From assembly GCF_013204845.1 (NCBI RefSeq), contig NZ_JABMKY010000008.1, positions 124,001 to 188,000 on the forward strand: a stretch of 64,000 nt of DNA, read 5' to 3'. This DNA comes from Paenibacillus qinlingensis. Lineage in GTDB: Bacteria; Bacillota; Bacilli; Paenibacillales; NBRC-103111. The notes below the pieces were generated by a model that was given only the letters and a program-made list of their open reading frames with translations, had not been told where the DNA came from and ran no database searches. The position numbers and the translations under genes were made by a program. How positions within the stretch are numbered: position 1 is the stretch's first letter; each line of letters opens with the position of its first letter. Shown piece by piece: positions 28,026 through 35,942 of the stretch.

Positions 28026-29194
28026 TGTTCCACATCCTTTCTGCCCAACGGAGCACCGACTATGCCTATATGTTCGACGTGAACGTTTGAAATTACCTCG
28101 ACATGGATTTTTGGATACACATCACGCCAGCGGTTGCGAATCTTTTTCCATTCTTTTAAGTTTTTTTCAGAAATGATTTGTCCAATTCCGATCGGGTCGC
28201 TATGGTATTTATTTTGCAAATCCTTAATAATTTCTTCGGTTCGTTTCTTAATTTTTTCGTTTAACATTTGTTGGACCTTCAACAAACCTGAATCTGTGTT
28301 GATCATATAATTCGATTCATTCTCCAATATCATCCCATACGATCGTATTTCCAGTCGGAGCGTAATTTCTTCACCTCGAATAACGGGTAAAGCCCGAACT
28401 TCGCTGCGTTCCAAACGGACTACCAATTTCCCTTTGCTATTCGGCGCATTTAGCTCAAGCAGCGGCAATTTTGCCTGATTCATGGCCAATAATAACAGCT
28501 GTGCGTCTTCCCCAGACAGATATCCAGTCAGTTTATCTTTGCGAAATACAGCTAATCCGTGAATTCTAATTAAATCGGAGGAGGATTTGACCGACGGATC
28601 CGATTTTACAATATCAACAGTCGGAAGAGTCAAATCAATTCCATCCGTTAACAAGATATTCAATACATGCTTAATATTTTGGGGAGTTTTCCTCGAAAGC
28701 AATATCAACTCTCGAATATGCTCAGAGGACAACTGCTCGCTGGGAACATTGACAGTCAACACGTTGCGCGCCTCCCCTATTGCAATGATCACCAACGTGG
28801 TCATTCTCTGCTGCGTCACACGACCAAACGCATCAAAAATCGGGGAAATTCCCTCTTTAGCCATTTGTTCTCCGATCAGCATGGAGCGTCGATGCGCCAA
28901 ATATAAACTACGGGAATAGCTTTCCTGCTCTTGTTGGTTCACGATTTGAATGGTTTCACCCGTTTTGGATAATACGAACCACGCTTGTTGTTGGCCGCCT
29001 CCTCCGGGATTGCCCGGACTGCCCAAACGTCTCGGAAGAGCAATAATATTGGAAACCTGGTATTTCCCTTCTTTTTTGTCAACAGCGGTCGAAGTGATAA
29101 AGGCAATGTCATTGACTTCCTTCCGGTCCCAGCACCCTGTCAGCAGCAGCGATACGGTTAACATAGATACAAAAAGAGGAAACCTGTTTGTCAT
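28022..29194 (-). CDS. Germination lipoprotein, Ger(x)C family
   Basis: 390 residues. Lipoprotein signal with lipobox LLTGC at about 18-22, then WDRKEVNDIAFITSTAVDK, the hallmark start of GerAC proteins, and the three-domain alpha/beta body ending in the long C-terminal helical region. It is lipidated and faces the outside of the spore inner membrane. gerA ends 8 bp upstream; GAGGT lies 5 nt before ATG 29194. An Gly/Gln-rich insert (GSPGNPGGGGQQQA) sits near residue 60. Confidence 0.93.
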   Translation of the reverse strand: MTNRFPLFVSMLTVSLLLTGCWDRKEVNDIAFITSTAVDKKEGKYQVSNIIALPRRLGSPGNPGGGGQQQAWFVLSKTGETIQIVNQQEQESYSRSLYLAHRRSMLIGEQMAKEGISPIFDAFGRVTQQRMTTLVIIAIGEARNVLTVNVPSEQLSSEHIRELILLSRKTPQNIKHVLNILLTDGIDLTLPTVDIVKSDPSVKSSSDLIRIHGLAVFRKDKLTGYLSGEDAQLLLLAMNQAKLPLLELNAPNSKGKLVVRLERSEVRALPVIRGEEITLRLEIRSYGMILENESNYMINTDSGLLKVQQMLNEKIKKRTEEIIKDLQNKYHSDPIGIGQIISEKNLKEWKKIRNRWRDVYPKIHVEVISNVHVEHIGIVGAPLGRKDVEQ

Positions 29195-29202
29195 AAGCTA
29201 CC

Positions 29203-30774
29203 TCACCATTTTTCTGTCGGTTCAGGTGAAACTTTCGTCCGTTCCTTCATCCGCTTACGATTGTCCGAAAATAAGAAATTCGGACGGTATACCATGTTCC
29301 ACCAAGGTTTCCTTACTAAAATATCCATGGATGCTTGTTTATCAAAAGGAGCTAAACCAGATAAATACGGTATGCCGAATGAACGCAATTGGCAAAGGTG
29401 TACAAGGATAAAAAGCGTTCCGATGACCATTCCTATGAGGCCAAAAACGGCTGCCATTATCATCATTGGGAAGCGCAGAAGACGCAGCGAAATGGATAAA
29501 TTGTACCGGGGAATACAAAATGACGCAATTCCAGTCAACGATACGATAATAACCATAGGCGCTGAAACAATTCCGGCTTGAACCGCGGACTGCCCGATCA
29601 CCAGCGCCCCTAGGATACTTACCGCTTGACCGATCGTTCTCGGCAAACGCACCCCTGCCTCTCGCAAAGCCTCAAACGATACTTCCATAATGAACGCTTC
29701 CACCAAAGCAGGAAACGGAATCGATTCCCTTGCGGCTGCAATACTTAATATTAATGGCGTAGGCAGCATGTCTTGATGAATGGTCGTAACGGCTACATAC
29801 AACGACGGCAAAAACAAAGTCACAAAGACAAAGCCGATCCGCAGCCATCGAAGGAGGTTAGCGATAAAATAGTATTCATAATAATCTTCGCTTGCTTGAA
29901 GAAACTGCCATATCGTCACAGGCCCGGTCAACACAAAAGGTGTTCCATCGGTTAAGATGGCAAACCGTCCTTCCAGAAGCTGCGATACCACGGAGTCGGG
30001 ACGTTCGCTATACTGCAACTGAGGGAACAGGGAGTAAGGGTTGTCAACAATGAATTCTTCTATATAACCGCTCTCCAGTATGGCGTCAATCTGAATACGT
30101 TGAAGACGGGACTTCACTTCGTCGATGATGCTCGGATCGACAACGCTATCTATGTACGCTAAAATGACTTTGGTTTTGGTTTTTTCTCCAATAACAAAAG
30201 CAATGGTTTTATACTCCGGCGTTTTTAGTTTAAATCGGATTAGTGCCATGTTGGTCTGGATACTTTCTGTAAAACCTTCACGCGGTCCGCGAATAACGCC
30301 CTCGGTAACAGGTTCCTGGATTGCTCTTCTTTCACCGCCTTTGACATCAGCAACCAAGGCTTGCTGGTACCCGTCAATCAATAGCGCGACACTTCCCTCG
30401 AGAACAGCGCTGATTAATTCGGAGTGCGTTTCCGTCAATGTTAATCCCGAAATCGGTATTTCTTGATAAGCCAGCATTTTCGGATCAGCTGTGAAGTTCA
30501 TATTTTCAAATTCTAAAAACAAAACACGCAGTAACTGTTCATTTAATATATTTTTATCGGTGATGCCTTCCGTGTATACCAGCAACCCGTTCGTTTGCTG
30601 CTTTATGGAAACTGCCTTGAACGAAATGTCAGAGCAGTTTGCAAAAACATCTTTTAAATAGGAATGATTTTCCGTTAAATCAATCGAAATTATTCTTGGG
30701 ACGCTTTGGGAATCTGCTGGTTGGTTCGCTGTTTTATATGTGTTTTTTCCAAGCCACTTTCGCCAAATCCCCAT
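29203..30774 (-). CDS. Spore germination protein, GerA family
   Basis: 523 residues: large cytoplasmic N-terminal domain (about 1-290), then four to five membrane segments and a Pro-rich basic C-terminus. Family motifs include AVLEGSVALLIDG, PVTEGVIRGPREGFTE and RSFGIPYLSGLAPF. GTG 30783 is in frame, but AGGTG is spaced correctly for ATG 30774. First gene of the operon gerA-gerC-small-gerB; sporulation sigma-G control is expected from the family, but I did not find a convincing promoter in 30780-30900. Confidence 0.93.
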   Translation of the reverse strand: MGIWRKWLGKNTYKTANQPADSQSVPRIISIDLTENHSYLKDVFANCSDISFKAVSIKQQTNGLLVYTEGITDKNILNEQLLRVLFLEFENMNFTADPKMLAYQEIPISGLTLTETHSELISAVLEGSVALLIDGYQQALVADVKGGERRAIQEPVTEGVIRGPREGFTESIQTNMALIRFKLKTPEYKTIAFVIGEKTKTKVILAYIDSVVDPSIIDEVKSRLQRIQIDAILESGYIEEFIVDNPYSLFPQLQYSERPDSVVSQLLEGRFAILTDGTPFVLTGPVTIWQFLQASEDYYEYYFIANLLRWLRIGFVFVTLFLPSLYVAVTTIHQDMLPTPLILSIAAARESIPFPALVEAFIMEVSFEALREAGVRLPRTIGQAVSILGALVIGQSAVQAGIVSAPMVIIVSLTGIASFCIPRYNLSISLRLLRFPMMIMAAVFGLIGMVIGTLFILVHLCQLRSFGIPYLSGLAPFDKQASMDILVRKPWWNMVYRPNFLFSDNRKRMKERTKVSPEPTEKW

Positions 30775-30783
30775 ATTCTGCAC

Positions 30784-31283
30784 CTGACTTTCGCCTATGT
30801 TAAACGCGGATTTATGTACATGCTACTCTGGCTTTAGTATGGTTACAAAGTTACAAAATTATCCTAAACAATTCTTACTTCATATAAATACATGGTATTC
30901 ATTTACTGCTATCATTGAGAAATAATTCTAAGTATCAAGGCGTGTAAAAAATGCTAGATTGTTTTGCCCTAAGTGCAAACACTACCCATTTAGAGAATTA
31001 TTATTTTACTGTAAACGAGAAATAAACCGCTAAGTTATTGAATTATCCTGGATATAGTCGATCAAGAATCTAATTTCCATTCTTATGTGGCGCACTGCGA
31101 GGGGAATAGATGTCTAAGAGGACAGTAGCCCTGCGCGTTTATGAGATTGAGTAGACATTACTACCCTTCCCTAGGTTATAATGCCTTTTTTTTGCTATAA
31201 ATCAACAGTTTTTATTGCTATTTTTAGTGAAAAAAGATCAGTGTGCCAACACGCGGGATTATAGAATAGCGTATTGCCCCTTG
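30784..31283. other. Intergenic stretch, no gene seen
   Basis: AT-rich, stops in all frames. It must contain the germination operon promoter. Nothing else recognisable. Confidence 0.5.
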
Positions 31284-31335
31284 GAAAAAGGTATGTGTGG
31301 ATTAGGACAAGTGCTAACCCACACATACCTTTTTC
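31284..31335. terminator. Long hairpin, probable bidirectional terminator
   Basis: 17-bp perfect arms GAAAAAGGTATGTGTGG/CCACACATACCTTTTTC with an 18-nt loop; A5 before and T5 within the end of the stem give a terminator-like form on both strands. No intact gene lies close on either side. Confidence 0.55.
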
Positions 31336-31477
31336 ATAAAGTAAATGTTTATCTACTAGACTAGTAGGTAAGTGCACATCATTTGTAAAATGATTGACGT
31401 AGAATGTAATCACTAATGACATGCTACTTTCGGTCTCAATGCCAAAAATGAAGATCTCTGAACTTTAAAATACAGAA

Positions 31478-31956
31478 TTAGCGTTTAAGATCTACATCAA
31501 ATGTTCTTTGGTCGGTTACTGCGGAATTCCCATACATTGTTGAAAGAAGAGTCTGTAAGTATGATTCTCTGTTTAAGAGATCAGATGTGGATGACGACTT
31601 TCCACTCGCAGCCTTACTGTTTGTTGTACCTTGAAGACTTGAAAGCACATTGGGTTGCATAAAGAGCGCCCCATCTTGTAAGATGTTCTGTATCGAGTCG
31701 ACTTTATCCTTGTCCTCCTTGCTTGGGGTCTTTTTCCCCGTAAGGAAAGAATAAAGATTGTTTACAGTTGGATCAGCCTCTTTTGCACGGGTATCCGTTT
31801 GGCTACAACTGTTAACTTATCTTTAAGGTCCGTTTTCTGAGTTTTGGAATCTTCTGTGACGGAAGCAGAGGTAGGTGTATCGTTCGACTGAGCTACAATA
31901 CCAGTACTTGGACTGCTTGTACTAAAGACTGGCATGGAGGTTTCACATCCAAATAA
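31478..31956 (-). pseudogene. Lipoprotein of unknown family, 5'-truncated and frameshifted
   Basis: The minus strand begins at a lipobox-like LFGC (31945-31956) with no signal peptide before it, continues ETSMPVFSTSSPSTG, a Ser/Thr-rich linker, shifts frame near 31800 (LTVVA then SQTDTRAKEADPTVNNLY) and ends with ESYLQTLLSTMYGNSAV at 31478. The signal peptide was cut away where a MocR fragment on the other strand begins. I do not recognise the family. Confidence 0.5.
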
Positions 31957-31985
31957 CCGTCAAGACGCAGCATTCTTCCAAAGAG

Positions 31986-32168
31986 TTGGTCCAATTAGCA
32001 GCTAATGAAAGCATTCGGGTATACGATCAGCTTGAAATGCAGGCTGGGACTTACATTTCGGGTTTTCCTCAAATCTATATCGGATTTGGAGGTTTAAGCG
32101 AGACGGAGATCGAAAGTGGGGTCCTACTGTTATACAAAGCTTGGAGGAGTTGTCTTGAATTGAATTAA
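31986..32168 (+). pseudogene. MocR-type (GntR/aminotransferase) regulator, C-terminal fragment
   Basis: QLAANESIRVYDQLEMQAGT followed by YIGFGGLSETEIESGVLLLY and KAW matches the very end of MocR regulators (gvrvy…, GGLSxxEIxxGixxLxxAW). About 60 of some 470 residues remain; no HTH or PLP lysine. Confidence 0.55.
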
Positions 32169-32344
32169 TAACGGCAGGCAGGGTGGTCTGTTTCTTAATA
32201 ATGAAGATGGGGCTTGTACCCATGACAATATGTAGAAAAGGAGACCTCCGAAAGAGAGACCACTACAAAGCCCTACTTTTGAATGAAGTGGATCTTCGAA
32301 ATGGAAAATGTCTTGAGTTTAATGAAAAAGCAGTCCATTCATCC

Positions 32345-32460
32345 TCAGAGGGCGGGCTGTTTTTGCTCTATTAGCTTGACCATCCGCTTCACATTCACGA
32401 CGAATGCGGTGAGATATCCTTGTATTCGCATGCGAAATAGACCCTGGATGTCTCCTTTTT
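32345..32460 (-). pseudogene. Transposase C-terminal fragment (IS1182/IS4-like)
   Basis: Minus strand reads GDIQGLFRMRIQGYLTAFVV then NVKRMVKLI, like the C-terminal end of DDE transposases of the IS1182 group (R-G-L-x-K/R-M-x-x-Q-x-x-L-T-A...N-x-K-R-M). No catalytic residues remain. It abuts the small gene at 32461. Confidence 0.45.
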
Positions 32461-32631
32461 TTAGAATTTATTAAAATCCCACATTATATTCTTTCCCAAT
32501 TCGTCTTCTAGGGAACCAAACAAGGGCTTTATGGAGTATAAATTTGGAGAGATTTCAATAGCATCGCTACTGTCTTTTATAACTGCCTTCACCGGTGGTA
32601 GCGTACGAACTAATCTTTTCCATTTTTTCAT
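32461..32631 (-). CDS. 56-residue small protein, unknown
   Basis: ATG 32631 with GGAGG 9 nt upstream. The peptide is basic at the start (MKKWKRLVRTLPPVKAVIKD) and acidic later, with no membrane segment. It ends at TAA 32461 against transposase debris, so it may be the front of a longer gene. Its leader is nearly identical to that of the response-regulator stub at 8585-8668. Confidence 0.4.
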   Translation of the reverse strand: MKKWKRLVRTLPPVKAVIKDSSDAIEISPNLYSIKPLFGSLEDELGKNIMWDFNKF

Positions 32632-32672
32632 AGCTATCCTCCATGAACCATAGTCTTTTCTCTACGTACCTG
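32626..32672. repeat. Dispersed leader repeat, copy 2
   Basis: Matches 8663-8708 with about 90 percent identity across the ribosome site and 30 bp upstream of it. Confidence 0.6.
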
Positions 32673-32731
32673 GCTTTCATTATTAAGATCATTATAAAAA
32701 AAATCCCCGGTCGATTGACCGGATCATAAGT

Positions 32732-32986
32732 TTATTGCAGGAGCTCGCTTATCTCCTTCAAGTTTTCAGCGAAACCAACGAACACCTTGTCTTGAATGAT
32801 AATGGTCGGAACGATCTGCTTGCCAGTCAGATCCAGCACTTCTTTTGCATAATTCACATCTTCTTCGCAGTTGAAGTCAATGTAGGGAATTTGATGCTCA
32901 TTGAAGTAGCGCTTGGCAAATTGACAATCGCTGCAAGTCGGAATCGTGTAAATTTGGAGTGGTGTTTTCGAATCGATTTTCAGCAT
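32732..32986 (-). CDS. Glutaredoxin/thioredoxin-like redox protein
   Basis: 84 residues with a glutaredoxin fold: IYTIPTCSDCQFAKRYFNEH carries the C-x-x-C pair (CSDC, about residues 18-21) and the cis-Pro motif IVPTIIIQD at about 58-66. NrdH/YruB-like size. It follows the nitrite-reductase-like gene by 14 bp on the same strand, so it probably reduces a thiol or disulfide in the same pathway. GGAGCGAAC precedes ATG 32986. Confidence 0.85.
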   Translation of the reverse strand: MLKIDSKTPLQIYTIPTCSDCQFAKRYFNEHQIPYIDFNCEEDVNYAKEVLDLTGKQIVPTIIIQDKVFVGFAENLKEISELLQ

Positions 32987-33000
32987 AAAAGTTCGCTCCT

Positions 33001-33621
33001 TTACGCAACAATTTGTTTTAACTGCTCGATCGTAATTCGGTCCACGAATTTGCTAAACTTTTCTTTCCCCTTCGCTTGCTCCTTGTAGAAATCGATCAGC
33101 GTGGATACGACAGGAACAAGCCGTTCTTCCGTTATGGCGGTGATCAACAGCCGCCCCATCGCGGCCTTGATTCCTTTGGGCTCTCCTCCGACGTAAATAT
33201 CGAACGTGTCTAGCATTTTAACAACGCCGATATCTTTCAGCAGAGGTTCACTCGTGCCCAGCGCGCAGCCTGCGTAGGCAACCTTCAGTGGCGTGGGTGT
33301 ATCTATGCCAGCAATCGCTTGATTCAAGATGCGAGCTGTCTCCAGACCGGCTTCTTCCGCACCTTTGCAGAAATTGCAGGCAATCAGGCTCTTGGTCGCA
33401 AACCCGGCCGGGTTCACTTCCAGTCCGGCGCTCTCCAGCTCCTCCTGGACAGCCTCTCGCTTATCGAGAGGCACTTCAACATAAAGTTGCTTGAACGAGG
33501 TCATTTCAATTTTGGCGTCCGAACCGGCTGCCGTACCGATCTTGGCAAGCTGTTTCGGTGTAAAGAGACTTCCCCCGACTTGAATGGCAGGTGATACCGC
33601 CAGTTTCGTCTTTTCTCCCAT
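33001..33621 (-). CDS. Nitrite/sulfite reductase-like half-domain protein
   Basis: 206 residues: a ferredoxin-like half domain (about 10-75) then part of the siroheme/4Fe-4S domain with SLIACNFCKGAEEAG and KVAYAGCALGTSEP. Assimilatory enzymes use C-x5-C and C-x3-C; here the spacings are C-x2-C and the last Cys is Thr/Ser, so standard siroheme-4Fe-4S chemistry is doubtful. Small stand-alone members occur in Firmicutes with unknown roles. ATG 33627 is jammed against the ribosome site; ATG 33621 is better. Next to a redox CxxC protein and an HMA protein, which suggests metal or sulfur handling. Confidence 0.8.
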   Translation of the reverse strand: MGEKTKLAVSPAIQVGGSLFTPKQLAKIGTAAGSDAKIEMTSFKQLYVEVPLDKREAVQEELESAGLEVNPAGFATKSLIACNFCKGAEEAGLETARILNQAIAGIDTPTPLKVAYAGCALGTSEPLLKDIGVVKMLDTFDIYVGGEPKGIKAAMGRLLITAITEERLVPVVSTLIDFYKEQAKGKEKFSKFVDRITIEQLKQIVA

Positions 33622-33752
33622 GATCATTCTCCTTTTTCGAAATTAACTACGCCGAATTCACGCTTTTAATGTAAGGCATGATTATCACCAGCACCAGCCA
33701 ATAGATGATGAAGTGACACACCTTAAATACATTCCATATTATGTCAATAACT

Positions 33753-33956
33753 TTATGAGCCGACGTTGTACCCTCTATTCTTAATAGCTTCCTCAATTGC
33801 GGAAATTTGAATTTTAGTTTCGTCAAATCGGACATCTACCGTACCTTGCTCCAAATTAACATGACCCTCCGCGCCGATATCTTTAATTGCTACTTCGATT
33901 TTGGGAACACAAGAACCGCAGGACATACCTTTTACTATTACAGTTGTTTCTTTCAC
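33753..33956 (-). CDS. HMA-domain metallochaperone, CopZ/MerP-like
   Basis: 67 residues, one heavy-metal-associated fold with GMSCGSCVPKIE (C-x-x-C at about 12-15). GTG start at 33956 behind AAGGAGGTG with 7-nt spacing. It binds a soft metal ion, probably Cu(I), and hands it to a partner with a similar domain. It is upstream of the nitrite-reductase-like gene on the same strand; the gap of 130 bp holds no gene. Compare copZ at 38472, which differs in sequence (SCQHC), so this is a paralogue, not a duplicate. Confidence 0.85.
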   Translation of the reverse strand: MKETTVIVKGMSCGSCVPKIEVAIKDIGAEGHVNLEQGTVDVRFDETKIQISAIEEAIKNRGYNVGS

Positions 33957-34049
33957 CTGTTTTCACCTCCTTGAATAATTCCTTTACCTTACGAGATGTT
34001 TCAACTACTCTAGATAAATCCAATCTACGAATTTGCTGAACTTAGGCTG

Positions 34050-34285
<236 letters not shown>

Positions 34286-34369
34286 TTAAATTCTCGCTTT
34301 CAATTATAGCTTTCATATACAATACGATGGAAGGGTATTTTGTTGACGAAGAATAGTGTAAAATTCCTG

Positions 34370-34397
34370 TCTGATGGTTAATGCGTTAACCATCAGA
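34370..34397. terminator. Hairpin downstream of the multicopper oxidase gene
   Basis: 12-bp perfect arms TCTGATGGTTAA/TTAACCATCAGA with a TGCG loop, 30 bp past the stop at 34427. On the minus strand it is followed by ACAGGAATTTT, a poor T-run, so termination is probable rather than certain. Confidence 0.55.
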
Positions 34398-34426
34398 TGG
34401 ACGCTTTTTCTTCCAGAGAAAATTAT

Positions 34427-35920
34427 TTAATCCACTTTAATTTGACCCATCATACCGTTATCTTCATGTTCCAAAATGTGACAATGGAACATGTAGATTC
34501 CTTTTTCCGAGAACCTAACGGCAATGTTTGCTTTTTGTCCAGGTTTTAGAGAAATGGTATCTTTCAACCCTGATAAATTCTCAGGAGGTGCCACACCATC
34601 AATGGATATCACTTGGAATTGTGTCCCGTGAATGTGGAATGGATGATTCATGCCTCCCATTGAATCTTTTACATTTTCAATTTCCCATACTTCGGTCTCG
34701 TTTTGTTTTTGAGTAAAATCAATTCGATTTTCATCAAACTTCTTACCATTGATGCTTACACCATTGCCCATGCCAGCCAGCTTGATTGTTTTTGTAACCT
34801 CTTTATTTTTAATTTCATCAGTGAGGGCTAGATCGTTTAATGTATTAGTTTCTATTGTTTGTTGGGAATGATCATGAGATTCATTCAAATGAATCGGCAG
34901 TACCTTTGTGTTGCCTTCATTAATAAGGGTGACTTGATTTCCATTCACTTTTGTTAAATCGGCAATCACTTCAACTCGTTCAGAAGGTGCAATTTCAATC
35001 TCTTTTGTTGTGTTAGGTTTATTTAAGAAACCACCATCACTTGAAATCTGTTGAAATTCCATATAATTATCAAAATGCAGCTTGTAGGTTCTCATGTTAG
35101 AACCGTTCAGAATGCGTAAGCGAACTTTCTTACGATCAATTGTTAGTTTTGGATCGACAACACCATTAATCAAAAGTGTGTCTCCCGTCGTTCCATCTTC
35201 ATTCATCGCCTTACCATAATCAAGTTGTTTATCAGCGGTGAATGTTTTATCTTGAAGAATAATTGGCAAATCATCTACTCCATACATTTTTGGAATACTC
35301 AATTCTTCGCTGTTCGTGTCATCAATATAAATCATCCCAGCTAAACCTTTATAGACTTGTTCTGCTGTTTCATGCATTGGATGCGGATGAAACCAAAGAG
35401 TAGCTGCATCCTGTTTCACAGTAAACTTAATGGTTTTAGATTCGCTCGGTTTTAACACTTTATCAGGACCGCCGTCTACATCGCCTGGGACCTCTAATCC
35501 ATGCCAATGGAAAGTAGTATTTTCTTTTAAATCATTCACTAAATGGAATGAGACTTCCATTCCTTTTTTTAGCTTGATGACAGGTCCCAAAAAGTCCCCG
35601 TTATAACCAAAAGTCTGTGTTTTCATTCCATCAAATATGGCAAAAGTACCTTGCTGAGCTCGAATGGTATATGAAATGGAATTGCTATCCTCGAAATCTG
35701 GTTTTAGTACCTTTGGAAAAGTCATCTCATTTTTCCCAAGACTACTTTTTAATTCTGTCACCGATTCGTGGCTCATATTCATAGAGGAATGTTCCATCCC
35801 CGGCATGTTCATAGATCCATTAGAGTTATTTGTATTATTACTGTATACACTGTAACCAATCATAACTACCCCAAGGTACACGACTGCCGAAATACCCCAA
35901 ACCATCATACTTCGTTTCAT
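34427..35920 (-). CDS. Multicopper oxidase, membrane-anchored or exported
   Basis: 497 residues. N-terminal membrane segment (about 5-26), a Met/His-rich stretch (MNMPGMEHSSMNMSHE, about 37-52) like those that gather copper, then cupredoxin domains. All copper motifs are present: HWHG (~139), FHPHPMHETAEQ (~177), HPFHIHGTQF (~430), and FHCHILEHEDNGMM (~478, with the T1 Met). It oxidises Cu(I) or phenols with O2 reduction outside the membrane. The gene lies 22 bp after copA on the same strand and should share its transcript, so detoxifying Cu(I) exported by CopA is the simplest role. Confidence 0.93.
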   Translation of the reverse strand: MKRSMMVWGISAVVYLGVVMIGYSVYSNNTNNSNGSMNMPGMEHSSMNMSHESVTELKSSLGKNEMTFPKVLKPDFEDSNSISYTIRAQQGTFAIFDGMKTQTFGYNGDFLGPVIKLKKGMEVSFHLVNDLKENTTFHWHGLEVPGDVDGGPDKVLKPSESKTIKFTVKQDAATLWFHPHPMHETAEQVYKGLAGMIYIDDTNSEELSIPKMYGVDDLPIILQDKTFTADKQLDYGKAMNEDGTTGDTLLINGVVDPKLTIDRKKVRLRILNGSNMRTYKLHFDNYMEFQQISSDGGFLNKPNTTKEIEIAPSERVEVIADLTKVNGNQVTLINEGNTKVLPIHLNESHDHSQQTIETNTLNDLALTDEIKNKEVTKTIKLAGMGNGVSINGKKFDENRIDFTQKQNETEVWEIENVKDSMGGMNHPFHIHGTQFQVISIDGVAPPENLSGLKDTISLKPGQKANIAVRFSEKGIYMFHCHILEHEDNGMMGQIKVD

Positions 35921-35942
35921 ATGTGCCTTCTCCTTTCTGAAC

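Noticed and set aside
31195-31422. 75-codon minus-strand frame
   Set aside because: Runs through the long hairpin at 31284-31335, which explains its composition; no ribosome site.
33647-33835. 62-codon minus-strand frame with a hydrophobic stretch
   Set aside because: Its first half is the HMA gene read in another frame; the rest has no ribosome site of its own.
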